Both the position numbers and the translations under genes were made by a program. Shown one piece after another: positions 24,692 to 32,756 of a DNA stretch of 64,000 bases (the stretch's first letter is position 1; each line of letters starts with the position of its first letter). Source of the stretch: Enterococcus songbeiensis (GTDB taxonomy: Bacteria > Bacillota > Bacilli > Lactobacillales > Enterococcaceae). The stretch is from NCBI RefSeq assembly GCF_005405265.1, contig NZ_BJDS01000009.1, forward strand, positions 1 through 64,000, given 5' to 3'. The notes under the pieces are model-generated. The model ran no database searches. It had not been told where the DNA came from and worked only from the letters and a program-made list of their open reading frames with translations.

Positions 24692-26429
24692 GGGGATCAC
24701 CGCTTTCTAATCCAAGTTGTTTTTGGTACACTTCGTAATATTTTCCTTTTTTATTGACCAGCTCATGGTGGGTTCCCTGCTCCACGACACGGCCTTTTTC
24801 CATCATTAAGATCAAATCGGCCTCTCGGACGGAAGAAATTCGATGAGCAATGATAAAGGTGGTTTTTTCACCGGTGATTTTGGTCAATTCCTGCTGAATC
24901 TTGGATTCTGTTTCCATATCCACCGCAGAAGTTGTATCATCCAAAATCAAAATTGCTGGATCTTTTGCCAACGCCCGTGCCAAAGAAATCCGCTGCTTTT
25001 GTCCCCCAGACAAACCGACACCCCGCTCACCGACGATCGTTTCATATCCTTGAGGCATACGGGAAATAAAAGCATCCGCATCAGCGATTACCGCCATTTG
25101 CTGTACGAATTGGCTATCAGCAAACGGGTTCCCAAAGGCAATGTTATCTGCAATCGTATTGGAAAAAAGAAACACGTCTTGCATCACCATCGAAATATTT
25201 TCCCGTAATTGGCGTACCGGATAACTTTTGGCATCCTTGCCGTCAATCAAAACGGTGCCTTCTGTGGGATCATAAAATCGGCCGACTAAATTTACTAGCG
25301 TGGTTTTTCCTGAACCCGTCTCTCCTAAAATACCAATTGTTTGTCCTGGTGCGATTTTAAAGCTAACATCGTCCAGCACCTTGTGAGATGGATCATCCGA
25401 AAAATGAAAGGAAACATCTTTAAATTCTACGATTCCCTTAATCGGTTTTGTCAAATCTTCCGAACGAACATCAATTTTTGCTTGAGTTTTCAACATTTGC
25501 CGTATTTTGATACAGGCTGCTGAAAAACGCTGAACATCATTAATCAACCAGCCGCTCATCCGCATGGGGTTGTTCAGCATCCATAGATAGCCGTTGAACG
25601 CCACCAATTCCCCTAGCGTCATTTTCCCCTGAATAACGAACCAGCCACCTAAAATCAAGGCAATGGCTCCCAGACTCCCCGCCATTCCATCCAACCAAGG
25701 CAGATAGGTTTGAGAAACTTTAGCGGAGGCTAAGTTTCTTTGCTTGAAATCATCATTAAAGTGATTAAATTTCTCAATTTCAAAATTTTCCCGAGCAAAA
25801 GCTTTAACTACTCGATTGCCACCGATATTTTCTTCCACCATCGAATTTAACCGCGAAAAACTTTCACGAATCTCAAAAAACAACGGTTGGGCTTTTTTTG
25901 CCATCCGGTTGGTCAAAATAAAGATGACCGGGGTGATTGCCACCAAAGCCAGCATGAGCTGCCAATTGATGAAGCCCATCACAATAATCGCTGAAACAAA
26001 CCATACAACACATTCCAAAATATTATAGACAACCCATGAAACAAAATGCCGAATCGCATCCGTATCCCCAGTCATCCGTGCCATGATATCCCCAACACGA
26101 GTATGGTTGAAAAAATCAAAATCCAATTCCTGTAGTTTTTTGTACATGTCTTCTCTTAATTCAAAAAGTGTATTTTGTCCGATCCGTTCGCAAATCAACT
26201 GGTAGGAATAGCGGACAATCGTTCGAATCACTGTTGTACCAATCATTAACGCTAATAATGGCAATAATAAATTTGTTTTCTTCTGGGTGATGACATCATC
26301 AATCACCATGCCGCCTAAATAAGGATTGACGACGATCAGTAACGCGTTGATCAATAAAAAAATACTGGCTAAAATAATTTTGCGGCGATACTTTTTGGCG
26401 TACTGCCAGATCCATTGTGCATTATTCAT
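24678..26429 (-). CDS. ABC exporter half-transporter with degenerate ATPase site
   Basis: The 583-residue half has six membrane helices (about 15-310) and an ATPase domain with Walker A GETGSGKTT, signature LSGGQKQ and Walker B ILILDDTTSAVD. Asp replaces the catalytic Glu. One weak site of this kind is typical of heterodimeric type IV exporters, so the pair should work as an asymmetric dimer. Likely cargo is hydrophobic drugs, dyes or lipids, unproven here. GAGGAGG precedes the ATG. It is divergent from an AraC regulator 112 bp away, which may control it. Confidence 0.93.
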   Translation of the reverse strand: MNNAQWIWQYAKKYRRKIILASIFLLINALLIVVNPYLGGMVIDDVITQKKTNLLLPLLALMIGTTVIRTIVRYSYQLICERIGQNTLFELREDMYKKLQELDFDFFNHTRVGDIMARMTGDTDAIRHFVSWVVYNILECVVWFVSAIIVMGFINWQLMLALVAITPVIFILTNRMAKKAQPLFFEIRESFSRLNSMVEENIGGNRVVKAFARENFEIEKFNHFNDDFKQRNLASAKVSQTYLPWLDGMAGSLGAIALILGGWFVIQGKMTLGELVAFNGYLWMLNNPMRMSGWLINDVQRFSAACIKIRQMLKTQAKIDVRSEDLTKPIKGIVEFKDVSFHFSDDPSHKVLDDVSFKIAPGQTIGILGETGSGKTTLVNLVGRFYDPTEGTVLIDGKDAKSYPVRQLRENISMVMQDVFLFSNTIADNIAFGNPFADSQFVQQMAVIADADAFISRMPQGYETIVGERGVGLSGGQKQRISLARALAKDPAILILDDTTSAVDMETESKIQQELTKITGEKTTFIIAHRISSVREADLILMMEKGRVVEQGTHHELVNKKGKYYEVYQKQLGLESGDPHGAQ

Positions 26430-26541
26430 TTTTTCCCTCCTCGTATGATAAGATTACTCATTTATTTTTATTATGAAATGGTTTTTCTTCTTCATTTTGA
26501 TGTAAAATGTTCTTAGTAAGAATTATCAATCGGAGAAAACA

Positions 26542-27390
26542 ATGGATTATTTTAATGCACGCACCTTCAACCCTGAACTTTTATATATTTTCGACCCTTG
26601 GAACGAACCAGGGGCAGCTTCTAAGATGCATCACCATGATTTTTTAGAAATCAGTTTGGTTTTGGAAGGGGAGGCCCATTATCAATTTGAGAAAATGAAT
26701 CCCCTTACCTTGCATGCCGGCAATATTCTGCTCTTTAATCCCGGCTATCGTCATGCCGAACGCCAAACAGAGGGAACTTGTTCCCATCAGTTGCACATCG
26801 GTATCCGCAATATTTCCTTAGAGGGGTTATCCCGCAATCATTTCCCCAACCAGCGTCCCTTATTGGATCTAGGAAAATACCAGCATCAAGTCATGGAAAA
26901 AGCGTGGCTCCTGACGCGGGAAATTGCTGAAAAGCAAAATGAATTTCAAGTCATGCAAAAAGCGCTGGTCATGGAGATGCTGGTGCTGATTTTGCGAGGA
27001 CTGGAAGAAAAACATAATAATTTGACCCCGTATCTTTCAAAAAAAGAAAAACGCCAACAGCAAATCGTCAATTACACGATTTACTTTTTGGAAAATCATT
27101 ATGAAGAAGAGATTACTTTAGAAAAGCTCGCCCAAGACCAGTACATCAGCGCGACTTATTTATCAAAAATATTTAAAGAAGCCACCGGCATGAGTCCCAT
27201 CAATTATTTGATTACAATCCGCCTGAGTCGGGCAAAGGAATTGCTGAAAAATGATAAGCTGTCCATCAAAGAAGTCGCAACCACCGTTGGTTATCAAGAC
27301 GCCTTTCATTTCAGCAAATCCTTCAAGAAACAATTTGGTACTGCTCCATCCAATGTGGTGCAAGAAAAAAACGAGGAAATCCCCAACTGA
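26542..27390 (+). CDS. AraC family transcriptional regulator
   Basis: The 282-residue protein has an N-terminal cupin sensor domain (about 1-150, HHHDFLEISLVLEG and NPGYRH) and a C-terminal double helix-turn-helix (about 175-275) with LAQDQYISATYLSKIFKEATG and VATTVGYQDAFHFSKSFKKQFG. Such regulators often sense sugars or small molecules. Divergence from the exporter operon suggests it regulates that pair, but there is no direct evidence in the sequence. CGGAG lies upstream of the ATG. The gene ends inside the terminator shared with mgtE. Confidence 0.9.
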   Translation: MDYFNARTFNPELLYIFDPWNEPGAASKMHHHDFLEISLVLEGEAHYQFEKMNPLTLHAGNILLFNPGYRHAERQTEGTCSHQLHIGIRNISLEGLSRNHFPNQRPLLDLGKYQHQVMEKAWLLTREIAEKQNEFQVMQKALVMEMLVLILRGLEEKHNNLTPYLSKKEKRQQQIVNYTIYFLENHYEEEITLEKLAQDQYISATYLSKIFKEATGMSPINYLITIRLSRAKELLKNDKLSIKEVATTVGYQDAFHFSKSFKKQFGTAPSNVVQEKNEEIPN

Positions 27391-27420
27391 AAGGTTGGAT
27401 TTCCTCGTTTTATTTTTTTA
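27371..27420. terminator. Bidirectional terminator between the AraC gene and mgtE
   Basis: AACGAGGAAATCC pairs with GGATTTCCTCGTT, followed by a T-rich stretch. The left arm overlaps the last codons of the AraC gene. Confidence 0.9.
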
Positions 27421-27423
27421 AAA

Positions 27424-28791
27424 TTAACTGCCAATAAAATAACTCATAAATAGACTGGCAATATTAAAATAAATCAATACGCTGGTCAAATCGCTGAGGG
27501 TCGTAATAAACGGTCCGCTGGCAACCGCCGGATCAAAACCCAGCCGGTCCATCAGCATGGGAATCAAACTACCTGCCAAATTGGCAACGGTGATGGCAAA
27601 CATCATGGCGATTCCGATTACAAATCCCAAAATAAAATTTTGCCGCCAGATGCCCACAATAATGAAAATCGTCAAACCAGTGATGGCCCCGGTGACTAAG
27701 CCGGTTAAAATTTCGCTGACTACCGTCCGAAAAAAGGAACTGTCCTTTTCATCGTTAATCGCTAAGCGGCGAACCGCCACAGCCAGTGATTGTGTGCCGG
27801 CATTTCCGGCAGTACCGGTGATTAAGGAAATAAAGACTGCTAAAATACTCGCTTCACTGACCAAGTCTTCATAGCGACTGATCAGAGTCGCAGTCGCCAT
27901 TCCTAAAAAGAGCAGCGTAATCAGCCAAGGGAGCCGACGGGCGGCTGCCTTAACTGGATTTTCACTGACTTCTTCAACGTTGACCCCCGCCAAACCAGAG
28001 TAGTCACTGGCGGCTTCATCATCGATAACGTCGATAATATCATCAACTGTCACGATCCCTAACAAATGGTCGTCGTAATCGGTGACCGGTAACGCAAGAA
28101 AGTCATAATCCCGAAACGTTTGTGCAACATCTTCTTGGTCATCGCCCACAGATACCGAAATAACCCGTTCACTCATAATGTCCGAAATCATTGTGTCATC
28201 TTCATTGATAATCAAATCTCTCAACGAAATAACGCCCACCAGCTGATTGTCTTGATCGACAACATAGATATAGTAAATCGTTTCAGCAACATCTGCCTCG
28301 TTTTTCAACACGTACATGGCAGAACGCACGGTTTGATTGGCAACGATAGAAACAAATTCCGTTGTCATGATTGATCCGGCAGTATCATCTTCATAGTGAA
28401 GCAGTTCTTTAATTTCACTGGCATCTTCGGAAGTCATCAAACTCAAGTACTTGGCGACTTGTTTTTTATCCAGCGTATTCAGCAAATCCACGGCGTTATC
28501 TGTATACATTTCAGATAACATGTCTGCGGCATAACGAGGACGCATTTCCGATAAATAATCCTTCATGTTTTCGTCATCTTCTTCAATGACGTCAAACATG
28601 TCCGCTAATTCTTTAGGTGATAAATAAGCATAGACTAAATGACGTTGCGTTTCATCGAGAGACTGGTAGAATTGTCCCTGCTCATAGATATGCATCTCCA
28701 AAAAATTATCACGAAATCCTTGAATTTCATTTGCTTGAAGCGCTTGTCGCAATTCTTCAAAACGTTCTTCCAGTTCTTCTGTTTCGTCCAA
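27424..28791 (-). CDS. mgtE: Magnesium transporter MgtE
   Basis: MgtE is a homodimeric Mg2+ channel in the plasma membrane gated by cytosolic magnesium. The 455-residue protein has the N domain (about 1-135), two CBS motifs (about 135-265) and five membrane helices (about 285-455) with the pore region GTAGNAGTQSLAVAVRRLA. The start appears to be TTG at 28791. No ATG is found near the start of the conserved part, and GGTGAGAG is a modest ribosome site. It follows the RluD-type gene by 15 bp, so it belongs to the relQ-nadK-rluD-mgtE run. Confidence 0.93.
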   Translation of the reverse strand: MDETEELEERFEELRQALQANEIQGFRDNFLEMHIYEQGQFYQSLDETQRHLVYAYLSPKELADMFDVIEEDDENMKDYLSEMRPRYAADMLSEMYTDNAVDLLNTLDKKQVAKYLSLMTSEDASEIKELLHYEDDTAGSIMTTEFVSIVANQTVRSAMYVLKNEADVAETIYYIYVVDQDNQLVGVISLRDLIINEDDTMISDIMSERVISVSVGDDQEDVAQTFRDYDFLALPVTDYDDHLLGIVTVDDIIDVIDDEAASDYSGLAGVNVEEVSENPVKAAARRLPWLITLLFLGMATATLISRYEDLVSEASILAVFISLITGTAGNAGTQSLAVAVRRLAINDEKDSSFFRTVVSEILTGLVTGAITGLTIFIIVGIWRQNFILGFVIGIAMMFAITVANLAGSLIPMLMDRLGFDPAVASGPFITTLSDLTSVLIYFNIASLFMSYFIGS

Positions 28792-28806
28792 TCTCTCTCA
28801 CCACAC

Positions 28807-29706
28807 TTAGTCGTTTAATTTCGTTGCCAACTGCTGCATATCCTGCGGCAGTTCCTGATAAAATTCTAGTAATTCATTTGTGAAGGGATGATAAAAATGC
28901 AGCTCATAACAGTGCAATGCTTGCCGCATAATCCCAAGATCCAATCGCCTCTCGTACAATTCATCTCCCAATAATGGACAACCGATTGCTGCAAAATGGA
29001 CACGAATTTGATGGGTCCGCCCTGTATGAAGCTGGATGTCCACCAACGCCATGGATTCATTCCTTTTTTCAAGCCAATATTCTGTTTTGGCGTACCGCCC
29101 GGTTTCGTCAACCTTTCGTTTTAAAAGAGAGGTATAATCCCGTGCAATCGGCAAAATGATTTCATCGTGGGCTTTTAAGGTCGACAGCTCGCCACTGACA
29201 AGCGCCTGGTATTTCTTAAAAAACTTTTTTTCTCTTAATTGATTATCTAATTTTGCATGGGCAAAGCCATGTTTTGCAAATACCATTAAACCAGATGTAT
29301 CGCGATCCAAACGAGTAACGACATGGATCACCTGATCTGGATAGTTCTGTTTTTGATAATAGGCTTTGACACGATTTGCCATCGTTTGATTGGGATGATA
29401 TTGCGCTGGAATCGAAGAGATTCCGGCTGGTTTATTGACAATCAATAAGTGTTCATCCTCAAAAACAATGTCAATCGGTGTCGGGTCTACCAACATGGTT
29501 TCATGTTCCCCTTCGTCAGGAATCACAATAGTTACCGTATCATTTGCCGTCAAAGAATACAAGACATTTTCTATTTGATCGTTGACGAAAATCTGTCCGC
29601 CACGAAATTTTATTTTTGCCAATAATCCTTTTGAAATTCCCTGTTCCTTCAAAAAAAATTTTACTTTTTGCGGTTGATCTTTTTGGAATGTATAGGTAAA
29701 TTTCAT
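28807..29706 (-). CDS. RluA/RluD family pseudouridine synthase
   Basis: The 299-residue enzyme has an S4-like N-terminal RNA-binding part (about 14-60) and a catalytic domain with HVVTRLDRDTSGLMVFAK, where the Asp of RLDRDTSG is the nucleophile, and LHTGRTHQIRVH. It resembles the YjbO/YlyB branch; whether the target is rRNA or tRNA cannot be read from sequence. Its ATG overlaps the stop of nadK by 4 bp (ATGA). The order relQ-nadK-rluD matches the yjbM-yjbN-yjbO cluster of Bacillus. Confidence 0.93.
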   Translation of the reverse strand: MKFTYTFQKDQPQKVKFFLKEQGISKGLLAKIKFRGGQIFVNDQIENVLYSLTANDTVTIVIPDEGEHETMLVDPTPIDIVFEDEHLLIVNKPAGISSIPAQYHPNQTMANRVKAYYQKQNYPDQVIHVVTRLDRDTSGLMVFAKHGFAHAKLDNQLREKKFFKKYQALVSGELSTLKAHDEIILPIARDYTSLLKRKVDETGRYAKTEYWLEKRNESMALVDIQLHTGRTHQIRVHFAAIGCPLLGDELYERRLDLGIMRQALHCYELHFYHPFTNELLEFYQELPQDMQQLATKLND

Positions 29707-30512
29707 TCGTCTTCTCCGATAAAGGCATCCTTGACCCGATGCCAGAAGTGCATATGGCGATAAGATACAAACTGAATTCGTTCATCTGCAATGCGGTAAT
29801 AGATTCTATCAATCTCATCTTGTTGGATGTCCAACGAATCTACTGTAATCAAATAATCATTACTGTCTTGCAGCTTAATTTCCAGCCATTCTGAATCTGC
29901 GATCACAATCGGTGAACCCAATGTTCGGAAAACACGATTGTTTAACGAAGCAATCTCCGCCAGTTGAATTGCATTAATGCTGGGATGCAATACCGCACCG
30001 CCAACGCTTTTATTGTAGGCAGTAGAGCCAGTGGGGGTCGACACCGACAAACCATCTCCCCGGAAGCGCTCAAATAACTCATCTTTGATGTAAACATCAG
30101 CGACCATCGTTCGACTGCCCCGTTTGATTGTGGATTCATTCAATGCCAAGAAATGTTTATCCGGTTTTCCATTCGAGTAGCGAATCACAACATCCAATAG
30201 CGGATAACTGACACTCTGTCCCCGATTGCTTTTCAAACTATCCACTAATTCTTCTAACTCATAATCCCGCCAATCAGTATAAAAACCCAGATGTCCGGTA
30301 TGGATGCCCAAAAAGCTAACCTCTTTCAAGCGGTGGTTGTAGCGATGAAAAGCCGACAGCAACGTTCCGTCGCCCCCAACAGAAAGAACCAACTCCGGTT
30401 CATGTTCATCAAGCGTGATGTCTGCTTTTTTTAATAAGTCGATCAGTCGTTGGACAACTTCAATCGTTTGTTTTTGCTGATTATACACCACCGCTACTCG
30501 CAACCTGCTCAT
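29703..30512 (-). CDS. nadK: NAD kinase
   Basis: NadK phosphorylates NAD to NADP with ATP. The 269-residue protein has the GGDGT motif (LSVGGDGTLL, about 44-53), LALNESTIKRG (about 119-129) and the Gly-rich SVSTPTGSTAYNKSVGG (about 154-170). It overlaps relQ upstream and the pseudouridine synthase downstream by 4 bp each, so translation is probably coupled. Placing it beside a (p)ppGpp synthetase is a conserved Firmicute arrangement. Confidence 0.97.
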   Translation of the reverse strand: MSRLRVAVVYNQQKQTIEVVQRLIDLLKKADITLDEHEPELVLSVGGDGTLLSAFHRYNHRLKEVSFLGIHTGHLGFYTDWRDYELEELVDSLKSNRGQSVSYPLLDVVIRYSNGKPDKHFLALNESTIKRGSRTMVADVYIKDELFERFRGDGLSVSTPTGSTAYNKSVGGAVLHPSINAIQLAEIASLNNRVFRTLGSPIVIADSEWLEIKLQDSNDYLITVDSLDIQQDEIDRIYYRIADERIQFVSYRHMHFWHRVKDAFIGEDE

Positions 30513-31177
30513 TCCTCCTCCTGATCGATGGACGCACGATAATACACATCATCGGATTTTCCTCGCCCATGGGAAAATAATCGCTGGGCTTCTTGAATTT
30601 CTTCTCGAATACTGGACATTTCTTCATCCAATTGATAGGCAGCTTCTGCCGCACGTTTCAACCGTTCACTCATCTCTTCTGGAAAAGCACCTTGGTATTT
30701 ATAATTTAACGAATGTTCAATCGTCGCCCAAAAATTCATTGCCAAAGTCCGAATTTGAATCTCCGCCAAAATTTTCTTCTCTCCGCTGATCAATTGGACT
30801 GGATACTCAATCACCAAATGGTACGAACGATAGCCACTGGCTTTTTTATTGGTGATGTAATCCCGTTCGATGATGACTTTCATGTCTTTACGATTTCGCA
30901 AAATTTGGACAACTTGATGAATATCTTCAACAAATTGACACATAATTCGCAAGCCGGCGATGTCGGACATTTCTTCTTCCAGACGTTCCATCGGGATATG
31001 CCGAATCTGACTTTTTGTGATGATGCTGTCTACCGGTTTCACACGACCGGTTACAAATTCAATTGGTACATGTCGATTCTGTTCGCGAAATTGTTTACGG
31101 ATTCCCCGCAATTTCACTTTTAATTCTGAAACTGTTTGTTCATAAGGAGCTAAAAAGCCTTCCCAATCTCGTTCCAT
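30509..31177 (-). CDS. relQ: Small alarmone synthetase RelQ (GTP pyrophosphokinase)
   Basis: RelQ transfers pyrophosphate from ATP to GTP or GDP to make (p)ppGpp, without a hydrolase domain. The 222-residue protein has the synthetase motifs VTGRVKPVDSIITKSQIR (about 43-60), AGLRIMCQFVEDIHQV, KASGYRSYHLVIEYPV and AEIQIRTLAMNFWATIEH. RelQ (SAS1) is tetrameric and allosterically stimulated by pppGpp in relatives. GAGGGA precedes the ATG. It is first in the overlapping relQ-nadK-rluD run. Confidence 0.96.
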   Translation of the reverse strand: MERDWEGFLAPYEQTVSELKVKLRGIRKQFREQNRHVPIEFVTGRVKPVDSIITKSQIRHIPMERLEEEMSDIAGLRIMCQFVEDIHQVVQILRNRKDMKVIIERDYITNKKASGYRSYHLVIEYPVQLISGEKKILAEIQIRTLAMNFWATIEHSLNYKYQGAFPEEMSERLKRAAEAAYQLDEEMSSIREEIQEAQRLFSHGRGKSDDVYYRASIDQEEE

Positions 31178-31402
31178 ATTGATCCCTCGATTTTCTTATA
31201 GCATTCAATCTACATTTTACCATAAAGGAAGCAAAATCTTTAGTACCCAATCGCTGACAGAAAATGATTCTATTTTTTCGGTAGATAATGAAAAAACACC
31301 GTTTATTAAAAAAGCGCAAATTTTTGTCAAAAATACCTCTTTTCATTGACGTTTCCTGCCATTTTATGACAAAATATAAAAATACGGAAAAGAGTGAAAA
31401 GA

Positions 31403-31972
31403 ATGAAATCAGTTGAAATCGAATTCAAAACAATGATTACTGAAAAAGATTTTCTCCGACTACAAACGTATTTTCAATTTCAAACGTCTGATTTTCATCT
31501 ACAGGAAAATCATTATTACGACACCGAAGATGCCCGCTTACGGAAAATGCATTGGGGTTTACGGATTCGTCTGCTAGCGGATCACGCTGAACTGACATTG
31601 AAAACACCTCTTACAGAAGGATTATTGGAAACTACAGATCGTTTGTCTCTTGATGAAGCACACAACTATGTAAAAAAACAACAGCTTCCGACAACTGGCA
31701 CAGTCGCAGATTACTTGATTGCTCATGGGCTTTCACCAGAAGATTTACGGGAAACGGCCTGCTTAAAAACCAGTAGAGCGGAAGGTAGGATCCTTGAAGA
31801 TCTTTTGGCGTTGGATGAAAGCTGGTATGGAGAACACCATGATTTTGAATTAGAGTTGGAAGTGGTGGATGCCCAAAATGGGGCAGAAGCATTTCAACAA
31901 TTATTGAAAAAATTGGAGATTCCCTACATTCCGGCACAAAACAAAATTTTACGGGCACTGTCTGCCAACTAA
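31403..31972 (+). CDS. CYTH domain protein (YjbK-like)
   Basis: The 189-residue protein starts with the CYTH signature EIEFK and has further charged strands (HYYDTEDARL, WGLRIRLLADHAELTLK) that line the triphosphate tunnel. Relatives hydrolyse thiamine triphosphate, inorganic triphosphate or make cyclic AMP; YjbK-type function is open. The ATG at 31403 fits the alignment with Bacillus YjbK; a GTG at 31394 would add three residues. A TTGACG hexamer at 31348-31353 is a possible -35. It is divergent from relQ, as in the yjb cluster, and followed by spxH. Confidence 0.85.
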   Translation: MKSVEIEFKTMITEKDFLRLQTYFQFQTSDFHLQENHYYDTEDARLRKMHWGLRIRLLADHAELTLKTPLTEGLLETTDRLSLDEAHNYVKKQQLPTTGTVADYLIAHGLSPEDLRETACLKTSRAEGRILEDLLALDESWYGEHHDFELELEVVDAQNGAEAFQQLLKKLEIPYIPAQNKILRALSAN

Positions 31973-32061
31973 CAAGCGCTTTATTTTTCTTTTTTTATTT
32001 TTTCTGTTAAGTTAACCATAAGAATATTACTGTGTAGGATCTAAATTTGGGGGAGATTCAG

Positions 32062-32706
32062 TTGATCGAGATTTATCTATTTGTCAATCCGTTGGGGCCA
32101 GTTTGTCTACAGTCAGAATTAGATATGCTGAAATACATAGAAAAAAGCAAGAAAAAGATCCAATTTCGTGTCTTGCCACTCGTTAACATGACAACGATTA
32201 GTGATATCATGACACGACGAGGAATTGAAAAACATGATATCCTTGCTCGAAACACTTTATTTGAAGATACATACGCTGCGGCATTGGATTGCAAAACGAT
32301 TCAGCTGCAAGGCAGAAAACGTGCCAGAGATTTTCTGATGAAGCTGCAACATGCAGTCGGCTGCCTTAAAAGAAACTATTCTTCTGAATTAGTGGAAGAA
32401 TTGGTTTTAGAAAGTGGCGGCGATTTGCCGATGTTCCAAGAAGACCGGTCAACCCAACTTGTACGTGACCTGTTCCAAGCCGATCAAATGATTGCTCATG
32501 AAATGGGAATCGTCAAACATCCTTCCTGTGTCGTCTACAACTATGCTTGTGAAAGAGATTATGGGGTTTTGTTGGAAGGCGCAGAAGCGTTAAAAGATCT
32601 GCCAAAACTTTGTCAGACTACAGATGAAAATTATCAAATTTTTCATATTGAAGGCTACTTAACTCGTGAAAATGAGCGGCGAATCGCTCACTTAAAACTC
32701 GTTTAA
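32062..32706 (+). CDS. spxH: ClpXP adaptor protein SpxH (YjbH-like, DsbA fold)
   Basis: SpxH binds Spx and hands it to ClpXP for degradation. The 214-residue protein begins MIEIYLFVNPLGPVC, with a thioredoxin-like fold. The first Cys of the usual CxxC pair is Gly12 and only Cys15 remains, so redox chemistry at this site is unlikely. The start is TTG at 32062, six bases after GGGGGAG; a TTG at 32047 overlaps that site and is rejected. Spx and MecA are encoded within 5 kb. The gene ends at a terminator shared with pepF. Confidence 0.87.
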   Translation: MIEIYLFVNPLGPVCLQSELDMLKYIEKSKKKIQFRVLPLVNMTTISDIMTRRGIEKHDILARNTLFEDTYAAALDCKTIQLQGRKRARDFLMKLQHAVGCLKRNYSSELVEELVLESGGDLPMFQEDRSTQLVRDLFQADQMIAHEMGIVKHPSCVVYNYACERDYGVLLEGAEALKDLPKLCQTTDENYQIFHIEGYLTRENERRIAHLKLV

Positions 32707-32753
32707 AAAGGATAAGACAACTGATCATAACGACCAGCTGCCTTATCCTTTTT
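32705..32753. terminator. Bidirectional terminator between spxH and pepF
   Basis: AAAAAGGATAAG pairs with CTTATCCTTTTT across a 25-nt loop that contains a second short stem (AGCTG). It lies between convergent genes. Confidence 0.88.
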
Positions 32754-32756
32754 CTA

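Noticed and set aside
22910-26429. Assigning the exporter pair as EfrAB
   Set aside because: Several similar enterococcal pairs exist and sequence memory alone does not separate them.
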